A stretch of 64,000 nucleotides of DNA from Marinifilum_A sediminis (GTDB taxonomy: Bacteria > Bacteroidota > Bacteroidia > Bacteroidales > Marinifilaceae), in NCBI GenBank assembly GCA_947496465.1, contig CANMCX010000008.1, forward strand, positions 62,001 through 126,000. Direction: 5' to 3'. How positions within the stretch are numbered: the stretch's first letter is position 1; every line of letters begins with the position of its first letter. Made by a program: the position numbers and the translations under genes. A model generated the notes under the pieces. That model saw only the letters and a list, made by a program, of their open reading frames with translations. It was not told the DNA's origin and searched no databases. Below, piece by piece: positions 18,541 through 28,375 of this stretch.

Positions 18541-19377
18541 GTGAGTATAATCGGACAATACGCAGAATTAAAAGTTGCCAAACTAGTTGATTTCGGAGTT
18601 TTTCTGGAAGGTGAAGATGAAGCTTTAATATTGCTTCCAAATCAATATGTTCCAGCCAAAACACAAATTGATGACACTATTAAAGTCTTTATTTATCGTG
18701 ATTCTGAAGATAGAATTATTGCTACAACACTGACTCCAAAAGCTATTGCAGGAGAATTTGCGGTTATGAAAGTTAAATCAGTAACCAATGTTGGTGCCTT
18801 TTTGGATTGGGGTTTAGCCAAAGATCTTTTGGTACCTTTCAGTGAGCAAAGAGATAAATTGCAAGAAGGGCTATCCTATCTGGTTTTCGTGTACATAGAT
18901 GAATCAACGGGAAGAATTGTTGCAACTGCTAAAATTGAAAAAATTCTTAAAGATGTAGAGTTATCTTATAATGAAGGTGATGAAGTAGATATTTTAGTTG
19001 GGAAGAAAGGAGATTTAGGTTTCCAAGTCTTAATTAATGATGATGCATTAGGAATTATCTACAAAAATGAAATTTTCGGTCACTTAAAAACCGGAGATAA
19101 AAGAAAAGCTTACATCAAGAAACTAAGACCTGACGGAAAAATCGACATTAGCCTTCAACAGCAAGGATATCAGAATGAAGTACCAAAATCGGGACAACAG
19201 ATCTTAGATATGCTTAAAGATGAAGAAGGATTTCTTCCTTTAAATGATAAAAGTTCTCCTGATGACATTTACTACACACTAAAAATGAGTAAGAAAAACT
19301 TCAAAAAGGCTATTGGACTTTTGTACAAGCAGAAACTAATTACAATTGAAGATGCCGGAATTTATCTGGTTCAATAA
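18541..19377 (+). CDS. CvfB/YitL-like S1 RNA-binding protein
   Basis: 278 residues beginning at a GTG codon. The stop-free frame begins there and the first residues already form the first S1-like strand (GQYAELKV), so no later Met fits. Three S1/OB-like modules follow in order (about 1-65, 66-135 with VGAFLDWG and LLVPFSEQ, and 145-210 with GFQVLINDDALGIIYKNEIF and the later strand GKIDISLQQ), then a C-terminal winged-helix region (about 215-278). This is the CvfB architecture; the family binds RNA and affects virulence-factor and general gene expression. It sits 24 bp before a secreted dipeptidase gene and may be co-transcribed with it. Confidence 0.88.
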   Translation: MSIIGQYAELKVAKLVDFGVFLEGEDEALILLPNQYVPAKTQIDDTIKVFIYRDSEDRIIATTLTPKAIAGEFAVMKVKSVTNVGAFLDWGLAKDLLVPFSEQRDKLQEGLSYLVFVYIDESTGRIVATAKIEKILKDVELSYNEGDEVDILVGKKGDLGFQVLINDDALGIIYKNEIFGHLKTGDKRKAYIKKLRPDGKIDISLQQQGYQNEVPKSGQQILDMLKDEEGFLPLNDKSSPDDIYYTLKMSKKNFKKAIGLLYKQKLITIEDAGIYLVQ

Positions 19378-19401
19378 TACTAAACCACAACTAACTTAAA
19401 C

Positions 19402-20988
19402 ATGAACAATTACCTTAAAACATTATCTCTTGCCGTTGTAATGCTATTTTCAGCTACAACAATGGCACAAGACAAATCAGATTGGAAAGCTGGTGTTCCT
19501 GAAGGCTGTACTACCATCACAGTTGGAAAAATGGCAACAGTTGACGGATCTGTTATTACATCACATACTGATGACAGTCACCGAACTCGCGCATGGATGA
19601 ATGTAATGCCTTCAAAAAAGCACGAAAAAGGAAGTAAGTTTGATCTTTACGAAAGATCGGCATATGATAGTTTAGCTATGCCAACTTATCAGCATAAAAA
19701 AATTGGAGAAATTGATCAGGTTGAAAAAACCTACCAATATTTGAATACTGCTTATCCTTGTATTAATGAAAAGCAGTTGGCAATTGGTGAGTCTACATTT
19801 GGTGGACGTGAAGAACTCTTCTCTAAAGAATGTTTGATTGATTGCCAGCGTTTGCAACAATTAATGTTGGAAAGGTGCACAACAGCACGTGAAGCGATCA
19901 CCTTAGCAGGTGATTTATTAGCTAAATACGGTTGGAGAGATTATGGAGAATGTTTGACTATAGCCGATAAGAAGGAAGTTTGGCATTTCGAAGTTGTTGG
20001 TCCAGGTGAAGGAAAAATAGGTGCAATTTGGGTAGCACAACGTGTTCCTGATAATCATATCTCAGTTAACGCCAATGCTAGTACAATAAAAGAAATTAAT
20101 CTTGAAGACAAGGAGCATTTTATGGCTTCTAAAAACGTCTATGCTTTAGCAAAAGAAAAAGGATGGTGGAAAGAAGGTGAAACATTCAAATGGAATGCTG
20201 TTTATGCTCCTAAAAGCAGACTATCATTAGCTTCAAGAAGAAGAGAGTGGAGAGTGCTTTCAATGGCGGCTCCTTCTTTAAATTTAGATGCGAATGATAA
20301 AAATTATCCTTTTTCGGTAAAACCAGATGAAAAAGTTAGCATGGATAAATTGGTAGAAATTTTTAAGGACTACTATGAAGGAACTCCATACAACTTTGTA
20401 AAAAACATCAAACAAGCCGATGAAGATGGTAAGGAAGTATTGTCTCCATTTGCCAATCCATTTATGCCTTATGGTATGAATCGTCTTTTCCGTGTAAACG
20501 GAGGTTGGGGTGAACTTGGAGAAAGAACCATTGCTCGTTGGTACACTATGTATGCGACCATTATTCAGTGTCGTGACTGGTTGCCTGATGATATAGGAGG
20601 AATTGTTTGGTTGGCTCAAGATAATGTGGCCACATCAATTTATATTCCGGTTTATGCAGGAACAACTGATTTAGCGGAAAGTTATAAAGTTAAAGCAAGA
20701 AGAACTGGTTATACTCGCACATCTGCATGGTGGGCATTCAACCGTTTAGGAACACTTACAGCTCAACGTTGGGGAGATATGAGACATGATGTAGATAACG
20801 TTTTTGTTCCTCTTCAGAAAAAATATTTTGAAGAGCAAGCTAAAATTGATGATGAATATCTAAGTTTGAGCAAAAAGAAACGTAAAAGTTTCCTTACCAA
20901 TAGAAGTATACAATTAGGTAACGAAGTTGTAGAGAAAGCCTGGGAAATTGGCGATGGACTTTGGACCAAATACGACGAGAAATTTTAA
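19402..20988 (+). CDS. Secreted C69-family dipeptidase (PepD-like)
   Basis: 528 residues. A signal peptide (about 1-22, ending TTMAQ) leads to GCTTITVGKMATVDGS, where Cys36 is the likely N-terminal nucleophile of the C69/Ntn-hydrolase fold. Following motifs (HTDDSHRTR, ESTFGGRE, GECLTIADKKEVWHFEVVG) are typical of this dipeptidase family. In the family the mature enzyme starts at or near the Cys, so processing past residue 22 is expected. The role is cleavage of dipeptides in the periplasm or outside, feeding amino-acid uptake. A strong terminator follows directly. Confidence 0.9.
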   Translation: MNNYLKTLSLAVVMLFSATTMAQDKSDWKAGVPEGCTTITVGKMATVDGSVITSHTDDSHRTRAWMNVMPSKKHEKGSKFDLYERSAYDSLAMPTYQHKKIGEIDQVEKTYQYLNTAYPCINEKQLAIGESTFGGREELFSKECLIDCQRLQQLMLERCTTAREAITLAGDLLAKYGWRDYGECLTIADKKEVWHFEVVGPGEGKIGAIWVAQRVPDNHISVNANASTIKEINLEDKEHFMASKNVYALAKEKGWWKEGETFKWNAVYAPKSRLSLASRRREWRVLSMAAPSLNLDANDKNYPFSVKPDEKVSMDKLVEIFKDYYEGTPYNFVKNIKQADEDGKEVLSPFANPFMPYGMNRLFRVNGGWGELGERTIARWYTMYATIIQCRDWLPDDIGGIVWLAQDNVATSIYIPVYAGTTDLAESYKVKARRTGYTRTSAWWAFNRLGTLTAQRWGDMRHDVDNVFVPLQKKYFEEQAKIDDEYLSLSKKKRKSFLTNRSIQLGNEVVEKAWEIGDGLWTKYDEKF

Positions 20989-21003
20989 GATTAAAATATT
21001 TTG

Positions 21004-21032
21004 AGAGTAGCTTTTTTAGCTACTCTTTTTTT
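21004..21032 (+). terminator. Rho-independent terminator
   Basis: AGAGTAGCT (21004-21012), T5 loop, AGCTACTCT (21018-21026) and a T-tract to 21032. It ends the dipeptidase transcript 15 bp past the stop. Confidence 0.9.
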
Positions 21033-21143
21033 ATGCAAAAAAATCGAAACCTTCAATAAACAACTCTTTAATAGACGCTTATTGCTTACAACACTTTAAT
21101 ATCTATCCTTATAGAAGATTTTAAACTCTTTTTATCTGCATAA

Positions 21144-22301
21144 ATGAAGAAAGGTATTATTATTGGCGGTGGAATTGCCGGGTTAACAGCTGCTATAACA
21201 ATGGAACAAGCCGGTTTAGATTTTACTGTATACGAAGCAGCACCTGAACTAAAACCTTATGGAGCTGGTATTTGGATGGCACCTAATGCCATGCAGGTAT
21301 TCGATAGAATTGGTGTTAAGAATGCCGTTTTAAATGCTGGTATTGAATTGGAAAGAGTAGGTATAACCAATGAAAATCTACAGCTAATCCATGGATTGGA
21401 TATGAGCAGAATGAAACGAAAGTTCGGTTCTTCAATAGTGGCTGTTCATCGTGCCAAACTTCAACAGGTTTTATATTCGTTTGTTAGCCCTGAGAAAGTA
21501 ATATTAAATAAAGCATTGGTTTCAGTAAGCGATAATAGCAATAAAGTTGAAGTAGAGTTCGCAGATGGAACAAAAGCTGAAGCTGATTTTGTGATTGGTG
21601 CAGATGAGATGAATTCTAAAGTTAGAGCTCATATTTACCCTGAATTCCCATTGCGCTATTCTTCTCAAACCTGTTGGAGAGGTATGGTAACTCATGATCT
21701 TTCGAAAGAGTGGAAAAATTCTACTCTTGAGTTATGGGGTAAGCAATTGCGATTTGGAATGGCTGAAATGGCAGACAATCAAATTTATTGGTTTGCTGTA
21801 AAAACTGCACCTGTAGGAGAACAAGATACAACCGTCAACATTAAGGCTTATCTTTTAGACGAATTCTCTCAGTTCGATGGACCTGTGCATGAATTAATAA
21901 ATGCCACTCCTGATTATATGATTCGAAGGACTGATTTGTTCGATCTTCCCGGATTAAAACAATGGCATAAAGGAAAAGTGTGTTTAATTGGAGATGCAGC
22001 ACACGCAGCAACACCAAACTTGGGACAAGGTGGAGCACAAGCTGTCGAAGATGCTTATTCTCTTGTTACCAAATTGAAATTTGAAGGTAACATAGAAAAA
22101 GCATTCTCTACTTTCAGAAATGAAAGGTATGGTAAAGTGAGAAAGATAATATTCGGATCCTATTGGATTGGAAGAGTTGCACATTGGAAACACTTTAGAG
22201 GAATTCGTAATTTCTTCCTAAAGTACACTCCATCTTTCATGGAAAACATCCAACTGGATAGTATATATAAAATCAATTCGTCGAACAATAAAACTATCTG
22301 A
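21144..22301 (+). CDS. FAD-dependent monooxygenase (UbiH/salicylate-hydroxylase group)
   Basis: 385 residues, the normal length for class A flavoprotein hydroxylases. The N-terminal Rossmann motif GGGIAGLTAAITMEQAG binds FAD. A DG-like motif (FVIGADEMNSKVR) sits mid-protein. The second FAD motif GDAAHAATPNLGQGGAQAVEDA is intact. These enzymes hydroxylate aromatic or polycyclic substrates with NAD(P)H and oxygen. No pathway genes surround it, so the substrate is unknown; the next gene is a peroxidase 22 bp downstream, which hints at an oxygen-related unit (inference). Confidence 0.87.
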   Translation: MKKGIIIGGGIAGLTAAITMEQAGLDFTVYEAAPELKPYGAGIWMAPNAMQVFDRIGVKNAVLNAGIELERVGITNENLQLIHGLDMSRMKRKFGSSIVAVHRAKLQQVLYSFVSPEKVILNKALVSVSDNSNKVEVEFADGTKAEADFVIGADEMNSKVRAHIYPEFPLRYSSQTCWRGMVTHDLSKEWKNSTLELWGKQLRFGMAEMADNQIYWFAVKTAPVGEQDTTVNIKAYLLDEFSQFDGPVHELINATPDYMIRRTDLFDLPGLKQWHKGKVCLIGDAAHAATPNLGQGGAQAVEDAYSLVTKLKFEGNIEKAFSTFRNERYGKVRKIIFGSYWIGRVAHWKHFRGIRNFFLKYTPSFMENIQLDSIYKINSSNNKTI

Positions 22302-22323
22302 TTGTTTCTAAGAAAAATCAAAT

Positions 22324-22863
22324 ATGAAAAAATTAATAATTTTATTAACGGTTATGTGTTTTGCATTCGCAATTACATATGCACAAAGTAATATTTATCA
22401 ATTTAAAGTTGAAGATATTAATGGTAACGAATTTGACTTTTCTCAGCTAAAAGGTAAGAAAGTAATGATTGTTAATACGGCGTCAAAATGCGGACTTACT
22501 CCTCAATACAAAGATTTAGAAAGCTTGTATCAAAAGTACAAAGATCAAAATTTTGTCGTTATAGGTTTTCCTGCAAATAATTTTCTACGACAAGAACCGG
22601 GGACGAATGAAGAGATAAAATCTTTCTGTTCTCAAAATTACGGAGTAAGTTTTCCTATGATGTCCAAAATTTCTGTGAAAGGTGATGATATGCATCCTGT
22701 TTATCAATGGCTAACTCAGGAATCATTTAATAAAGTTATCGATTCCAAAGTAAAATGGAATTTTCAAAAATATCTTCTCAACAAAAATGGAGAACTGTTC
22801 AAAGTTATTTCTCCAAGGGTAAATCCGATATCAGAAGAAATAACATCCTGGTTGGAGAATTAA
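22324..22863 (+). CDS. Secreted glutathione peroxidase-like thiol peroxidase
   Basis: 179 residues with a signal peptide (about 1-20, ending TYAQ), so exported, unlike most bacterial homologues. The peroxidatic residue is Cys56 in NTASKCGLTP, a cysteine rather than selenocysteine. The second family block reads FPANNFLRQEPGTNEEI; the tetrad Gln of animal enzymes is Asn here. The Trp-Asn pair is present in VKWNFQKYL. It reduces hydroperoxides, probably with thioredoxin-like donors. It follows the monooxygenase gene by 22 bp and ends at a strong terminator. Confidence 0.92.
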   Translation: MKKLIILLTVMCFAFAITYAQSNIYQFKVEDINGNEFDFSQLKGKKVMIVNTASKCGLTPQYKDLESLYQKYKDQNFVVIGFPANNFLRQEPGTNEEIKSFCSQNYGVSFPMMSKISVKGDDMHPVYQWLTQESFNKVIDSKVKWNFQKYLLNKNGELFKVISPRVNPISEEITSWLEN

Positions 22864-22881
22864 TTTTCATTTCTAATTAAG

Positions 22882-22923
22882 AACAAAAGGCTTTAGTGTG
22901 ATTCTAAAGCCTTTTGTTGTTTC
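22882..22923 (+). terminator. Rho-independent terminator
   Basis: A 14-bp stem (22882-22895 with 22905-22918) followed by a T-rich tail, just after the peroxidase gene. Confidence 0.8.
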
Positions 22924-23013
22924 ATAAAAATTTATTATTAACTTATCAGATACTTTTATTATATTTATTTAACCATTGATGATTTACTGAAGACCAGCAA
23001 TTAGCAAAAAAAA

Positions 23014-25044
23014 ATGACATCAAAACTTAAAAATAATTTAAATAAAAGCATTGCCCCAAAAGATATCTCTAACCGATTCTTTTTTTCATTGCTTCTTATC
23101 ATTTTGATATTTACAACCGTCTTTGTTTACACGTATAAAAAAAATACAGACAAATTAAATGAAGATCATTTACAACAAAGTAAGGAACAAATTATTCAGG
23201 CTAAAAAAGATTACCTGAAAGCAGTTGTTGACAGAACCATTTCTGAAATTGAGTTGATTGAAAAAATGCATCTTCAGCTGAACAACAATCCCGATGAATC
23301 CACTTATAAACTAATTAAAGAACAAGCCAAGGCATTTATTCGAAACACCATACTACAAGATTCAGGCTACATTTGGGTGGATGAAGTCATTAGTTACAAT
23401 GAAGGAGACAAATTTGCCATAAGAATGGTTCACCCTAATCTTCCAGAAACTGAAGGTGACACTATTTCTACCTCTACCAAAGACATCAAGGGAAATACTT
23501 TTTATCTAACTGAATTAGAAGGTGTAAAACGATATGGAGAATTATACTTTTCATATTGGTTTAAACATTTTGGCAATAATAAAATTTCCCAAAAACTCTC
23601 TTATGCCAAATTATATAAAAAATACAACTGGATTATAGCTTCAGGTGTTTATTTAGATGATGTTGATGAATTTATAGCCAGCGAAACAAGTAAAAGCGTA
23701 CTAATAACCACCGAACACAATAAGCTAGCTGTTATAATTGCACTAACAACTATTTTGCTATCAATAATTAGCGCCCTGTTTTATCGCAAAAGAATCACCA
23801 ATATTTTAAAATTCTACATGAATAAAGTACATGAGCGAGAAAATGCCTTGAAAGAAATAAATTTGTCTTTGGAAAATATCGTAGAAGAAAGATCAAGACA
23901 GCTTTCTGAAAGCGAAAAGAGATATCAGGTAATTTTTAGAAACAATCAATCAATTATGATGTTACTAAATCCATCAAACGGTGACATTTTAGATGCAAAT
24001 GATGCGGCCTTAAATTTTTATGGCTATTCTTTAGATGAAATTACCTCAATAAATATAAGTAAAATTAACACCTTAAGTAAAAAGGAAGTTGAACTGGCAA
24101 TACACGAAACCAATAAATCCGGATCCAAGTATTTTTTATTTAAGCATCGCCTTTCGAACGGAAAAATAAAAGATGTAGAAGTATACACAGAGAGAATGAC
24201 AATAAATAGTAAAGAGGTATTTTTCTCAATCATTCATGATATCTCTAAATTGCGCAAAACCCAGCAGGAATTACTAATTGCAAAGAAAAAAGCTGAAGAA
24301 AGTGACCAATTAAAAACCGCTTTTTTAGCCAATATGAGTCATGAAATTCGTTCCCCTTTAAATTCTATTTTAGGATTTACTGATTTACTGTCTGGATCAA
24401 ACATTAGCATCGATCAAAAATCACGATTCACACAAATTATAAATAACTCAGGAGAACAACTCATGAGAATTATTGATGATATTATTGATATTTCGCACAT
24501 TGAATCAAATCAACTCACCTTATCAATTTCTTCAATTTCCATTAACAATAGCTTAGAAGAAATAGTCACCGGATTTAAAAACTCAAGGATGACATCAAAG
24601 AATAAAAACATTGATTTATATTTGCAAATACCTAATAAAAAAATTGATTATAAGATTAAAACAGATGAAGTAAGATTTACTCAAATTTGTAATAACTTAT
24701 TAAATAATGCATATAAATTTACTGAAAAGGGATCTATTGAAATTGGATATACTCTTGGTGATTCATCACAAAATAAATATCTAAATTTCTATGTTAAGGA
24801 TACCGGACTTGGTATCCCTAAAAATAAATTCAATTTAATTTTCGATCGTTTTTCTCAAGTTTCGCATAATGATTATCGAGAAGGAAATGGTCTCGGACTA
24901 AGTATTACAAAAGGTTTGGTACAGCTGTTAGGTGGTGAAATAAATGTAGAATCGACCTTAGGTAAAGGCACAACTTTTTATTTCACCATTCCAATAACTT
25001 ACAAAAGCCAAAAGCAAGAAAAAGTTGATTCTGATTATGTCTAG
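23014..25044 (+). CDS. Membrane sensor histidine kinase with Cache, PAS, HisKA and HATPase domains
   Basis: 676 residues. Membrane helices near 22-41 and 235-255 bracket an extracytoplasmic Cache-type sensor (about 45-225) with YIWVDEV and a late WIIASGVYLDD motif, as in ligand-binding sCache domains. A coiled linker and PAS domain (about 305-420) precede the phosphorylation box NMSHEIRSPLNSILGF and the ATPase motifs DTGLGIP and GNGLGLSITKGLV. It has no receiver domain or adjacent regulator. The kinase core is close to those at 5581-8022 and 56864-59674, all three sharing an AEESD/AKESD helix before the His box. Its TAG stop overlaps the stop of the convergent ABC-F gene within CTAG at 25041-25044. 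Confidence 0.88.
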   Translation: MTSKLKNNLNKSIAPKDISNRFFFSLLLIILIFTTVFVYTYKKNTDKLNEDHLQQSKEQIIQAKKDYLKAVVDRTISEIELIEKMHLQLNNNPDESTYKLIKEQAKAFIRNTILQDSGYIWVDEVISYNEGDKFAIRMVHPNLPETEGDTISTSTKDIKGNTFYLTELEGVKRYGELYFSYWFKHFGNNKISQKLSYAKLYKKYNWIIASGVYLDDVDEFIASETSKSVLITTEHNKLAVIIALTTILLSIISALFYRKRITNILKFYMNKVHERENALKEINLSLENIVEERSRQLSESEKRYQVIFRNNQSIMMLLNPSNGDILDANDAALNFYGYSLDEITSINISKINTLSKKEVELAIHETNKSGSKYFLFKHRLSNGKIKDVEVYTERMTINSKEVFFSIIHDISKLRKTQQELLIAKKKAEESDQLKTAFLANMSHEIRSPLNSILGFTDLLSGSNISIDQKSRFTQIINNSGEQLMRIIDDIIDISHIESNQLTLSISSISINNSLEEIVTGFKNSRMTSKNKNIDLYLQIPNKKIDYKIKTDEVRFTQICNNLLNNAYKFTEKGSIEIGYTLGDSSQNKYLNFYVKDTGLGIPKNKFNLIFDRFSQVSHNDYREGNGLGLSITKGLVQLLGGEINVESTLGKGTTFYFTIPITYKSQKQEKVDSDYV

Positions 25045-26678
25045 TTCTTGCGTTCAAGCTCCTTTAAGTTTTCCATCTTTTTAATTGATAGATATGAATT
25101 AATATCACCAAGGTGCTCTTTCACTTTTTTATTACCAAACTCATATACCTTTTCAACCAAACCATCAAGAAAATCTCTATCGTGAGAAACTACAATTATG
25201 GTTCCATCAAAATCTTTAAGAGCTGATTTTAAGATATCTTTGGTTTTCATATCCAAGTGATTCGTAGGCTCATCCAGAATCAATAAATTAACTGGTTCCA
25301 AAAGAAGTTTAATCATTGCCAATCTGGTTTTCTCTCCACCTGATAAAACTTTCACCTTTTTGGTTGAGTTATCACCTCCAAACATAAAAGCACCTAGTAA
25401 ATCCTTAATTTTAGTTCGGATATCTCCTATTGCCACATGATCAATGGTTTGAAAAACAGTTAAATCTTCATCCATTAATGATGCTTGATTTTGAGCAAAA
25501 TAACCAATCATACTATTGTGACCCAAAGTAAGTGTCCCACCATGATCAATTTCCTGCATAATGGCTTTAACTAAGGTCGATTTTCCTTCTCCATTTCTTC
25601 CAACAAAGGCAATTTTCTCTCCTCTTTCAAGCGTTAAGTTCACATTCTCGAAAACAAGGTGGTCTCCATAATTTTTAGACACATCATCCATAACAACTGG
25701 ATAATTACCCGAACGAGGCGATGGTGGAAATTTTAATCGAAGAGCTGAAGTATCTTCCTCATCCACTTCAATTATTGTAAGCTTCTCCAACATTTTAACA
25801 CGCGATTGAACCTGCAAAGTTTTTGAGTAAGTTCCTTTAAATCGCTCTATAAAAGCTCTATTTTCAGCAATCATCTTTTGTTGCTCATCGTAAGCTTTTT
25901 GCTGATGAACTCTTCTCTCCTTTCTCAACTCTAAATATTCAGAGTAAGATGCTTTATAATCGTAAATTCGCCCCATTGTAATTTCTACAGTACGAGAGGT
26001 GATATTATCAACAAAGGCACGGTCGTGAGAAATTACCATCACAGCTTTTCCTGAATTAATCAGGAAATCCTCTAACCACTGAATCGATTCAATATCCAGG
26101 TGATTTGTCGGCTCATCTAATAAAATTAAATCAGGTTTTTGTAATAGAATTTTAGCCAATTCAATTCTCATTCTCCATCCGCCACTAAACTCATTGGTTG
26201 GTCGGGTAAAATCTCCACGCATAAAACCCAATCCCAAAAGGGCTTTTTCCACTTCCGCATCATAATTAATCTCCTCAATAGAGTAAAAATTTTCACTCAA
26301 AGCAGAAACATCTTCAATCAACTTGTAGTAACTTTCCGATTCAAAATCAGTACGGGATGCCAATTGTGCATTCAACTCCTCAATTTGCTTTTCCATATCA
26401 AAAATATGGGCAAAAGCCTGAGCTGTTTCCTCAAATACTGTTCTTGTATTTGAAGTTATAAGATGCTGTGGCAAATAGGCAATGGTTTTGTCTTTAGGAA
26501 CCGAAACTCTACCTCTTGATGGAGTATCAACACCAGCTATTATTTTTAACAAGGTTGATTTACCAGCACCATTCTTACCCATTAGGGCAATACGGTCCTT
26601 TTCATTAATAACAAAGGAAATATCTTTAAATAGAGTTGTTCCACCAAACTCAACAGCTAATGCATCTACGCTAATCAT
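25041..26678 (-). CDS. ABC-F family ATPase (ribosome-associated, Uup/YdiF group)
   Basis: 545 residues from the chosen Met (MISVDALAVEFGG). An upstream in-frame codon at 26702 is rejected because the -7 box would then overlap the coding start. Two ABC cassettes are present: Walker A GKNGAGKST with signature FSGGWRMR, and Walker A GRNGEGKST with signature LSGGEKTR. Both have DEPTNHLD Walker B motifs. The linker between them (about 235-310) is charged. There are no membrane segments, as expected for ABC-F proteins, which act on translating ribosomes. It could be a housekeeping translation factor or contribute to ribosome protection; housekeeping is more likely here, with no resistance genes nearby. 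Confidence 0.92.
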   Translation of the reverse strand: MISVDALAVEFGGTTLFKDISFVINEKDRIALMGKNGAGKSTLLKIIAGVDTPSRGRVSVPKDKTIAYLPQHLITSNTRTVFEETAQAFAHIFDMEKQIEELNAQLASRTDFESESYYKLIEDVSALSENFYSIEEINYDAEVEKALLGLGFMRGDFTRPTNEFSGGWRMRIELAKILLQKPDLILLDEPTNHLDIESIQWLEDFLINSGKAVMVISHDRAFVDNITSRTVEITMGRIYDYKASYSEYLELRKERRVHQQKAYDEQQKMIAENRAFIERFKGTYSKTLQVQSRVKMLEKLTIIEVDEEDTSALRLKFPPSPRSGNYPVVMDDVSKNYGDHLVFENVNLTLERGEKIAFVGRNGEGKSTLVKAIMQEIDHGGTLTLGHNSMIGYFAQNQASLMDEDLTVFQTIDHVAIGDIRTKIKDLLGAFMFGGDNSTKKVKVLSGGEKTRLAMIKLLLEPVNLLILDEPTNHLDMKTKDILKSALKDFDGTIIVVSHDRDFLDGLVEKVYEFGNKKVKEHLGDINSYLSIKKMENLKELERKN

Positions 26679-26699
26679 CTTTTCAATTTTATTAAGCCG

Positions 26700-26707
26700 C
26701 AAAGATA
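26700..26707 (-). promoter_or_regulatory. Candidate -7 box of the ABC-F gene
   Basis: The minus strand reads TATCTTTG, an exact TAnnTTTG, 21 bp before the ATG at 26678. No good -33 box at standard spacing. The position supports the start at 26678. Confidence 0.55.
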
Positions 26708-26786
26708 ATTACTTTATACAATTCCTAAAGAACCAAAGTCATTTACGTAAATTTTTAATTGTTTTCTATTTAAGATCCTCAAGAAT

Positions 26787-28085
26787 TTAAGCATTAATTT
26801 TATTGTTTTTGAGATGTTCAACCACCCATTTGTTGGTAACACTTTTAGGTCTTATAATAGGCTGACCTAATCCTTGCGCAAGAATATTTTGTGCGCAAAA
26901 TCCTAAAATTCTTGAAACTCCAAACAAAACTGTATAATAATCAAATTGATCCATACCAAACTTTAAAAGAAGTGATCCAGAAGCAGCATCAACATTTGGC
27001 CATGGATTTGCAACTTTTCCACCATTATAAGTTTTAAGAATATTAGGTGTAACCGCAAAGAGCATTTTTGCAATTTTAAAACAATAATTCTCCTGACAAT
27101 ATTCGTCACCAAATTTCATAAATGCTGTAAAACGTGGATCCGTAACTCTTAAAACAGCGTGTCCGTATCCTGGAATCACTTTTCCAGAATCAAGAGTTTT
27201 CAAGACAAAATTCTTCACATTATCCAATGTTACCGCAACACCATACCTCTCATGAATTTTTAAAATAAACTTTAAACACTCCTGATTGGCCAAACCATGC
27301 AGTGGACCTGCCAAACCATTCAATCCTGCAGAAATTGCATAATACAAATCCGATAAGGCAGAATTTACCACACGAGAAGTAAAAGCACTTACATTCCCTC
27401 CTTCATGATCACAGTGAAGAACCAGGTACAATCGAATTAGTTTAGCAAATTTTTCATCCGTACCGGAGATTCCCAACATATTTGCAAGATTTCCTGCCCA
27501 ATCTAAATTAGGGTTGTGCGGAATTAACTCACCATCTCCGAAACGAATTCTATATATTCCAGCAGCCAATTCAGGCAGTTTCGCAAGCACATTTAAGGCA
27601 TCTTCCAATGTATATTTCCAATATTCAGTCTTTGCTATCCCTTTCTGATATTCACGTTTAAAAATCGATTCATTCTCCATTGACAAAATTCCTAAACTTA
27701 ACATCGTCATAGGATGTGTGTCTTTAGGAAGAGCCCTAAGAACATCCCAAGTATACTCAGGTACACCTGTTCGCTTATTTAGCTCAATCCTAAACTCGTC
27801 TAAAAAATCGCTTTCGGGAAATTTCCCCGTACATAATAGGAAAAAGATCTCTTCGGGGTAACGAGATGAAAAATCTTCTGTGGTGTATTCTCCAATATGC
27901 AAACCTGAATATGGATCAACATAGGAAGTATTGCAGACTAAAGCTGTTAATCCTCTCATTCCACCATAAACCTGACCCACTGTCACTTCAGATAAAACCG
28001 CACTTTTGCCCTGTGCAAAAATGGAATCTATTTCGTTTTGTAAATTATTTAGATTTAATCGTATTTCTTCTTTTAAAATGGACAT
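26787..28085 (-). CDS. gltA: Citrate synthase, eukaryotic-like type
   Basis: 432 residues; condenses acetyl-CoA and oxaloacetate to citrate in the cytoplasm. Family blocks are clear: DHEGGNVSAFTSRVV, NGLAGPLHGLANQE and VIPGYGHAVLRVTDPR. These segments resemble mitochondrial citrate synthases more than the E. coli GltA type, a form known from several Bacteroidota. The catalytic His pair (in LHGLANQE and GYGHAVL) is present; the catalytic Asp is in the region around AKPWPNVDAASG-like NPWPNVDAASG. It stands alone, without other TCA-cycle genes nearby. The symbol is assigned by function. Confidence 0.93.
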   Translation of the reverse strand: MSILKEEIRLNLNNLQNEIDSIFAQGKSAVLSEVTVGQVYGGMRGLTALVCNTSYVDPYSGLHIGEYTTEDFSSRYPEEIFFLLCTGKFPESDFLDEFRIELNKRTGVPEYTWDVLRALPKDTHPMTMLSLGILSMENESIFKREYQKGIAKTEYWKYTLEDALNVLAKLPELAAGIYRIRFGDGELIPHNPNLDWAGNLANMLGISGTDEKFAKLIRLYLVLHCDHEGGNVSAFTSRVVNSALSDLYYAISAGLNGLAGPLHGLANQECLKFILKIHERYGVAVTLDNVKNFVLKTLDSGKVIPGYGHAVLRVTDPRFTAFMKFGDEYCQENYCFKIAKMLFAVTPNILKTYNGGKVANPWPNVDAASGSLLLKFGMDQFDYYTVLFGVSRILGFCAQNILAQGLGQPIIRPKSVTNKWVVEHLKNNKINA

Positions 28086-28375
28086 ATCCTACCGTTTTAA
28101 TCATTACACCAACTATCCAAAAAAAAGTACGTTATACACGTCATTAAGAGACTTATGAAGTCTTAATAAGTTACAAAAAAAAGATTAGAATATCGGTTAA
28201 ATAGAAGTCGAACATATGGCTTATAAAACACAATAAGGAAGTTCTGTAATAGAATTGTCTTCTTAATTACATTTCAGGTTTTTTTTATCATCCTTTACTG
28301 ATACTTCATTGAATTTACCTAACTTATAAGAAGTTAATAATCAACGAATCTAAAATCAACATTAATTTGGATCAA

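Noticed and set aside
22480..22500. Selenocysteine site in the glutathione peroxidase
   Set aside because: The codon is an ordinary Cys codon (TGC) and no in-frame TGA is present.
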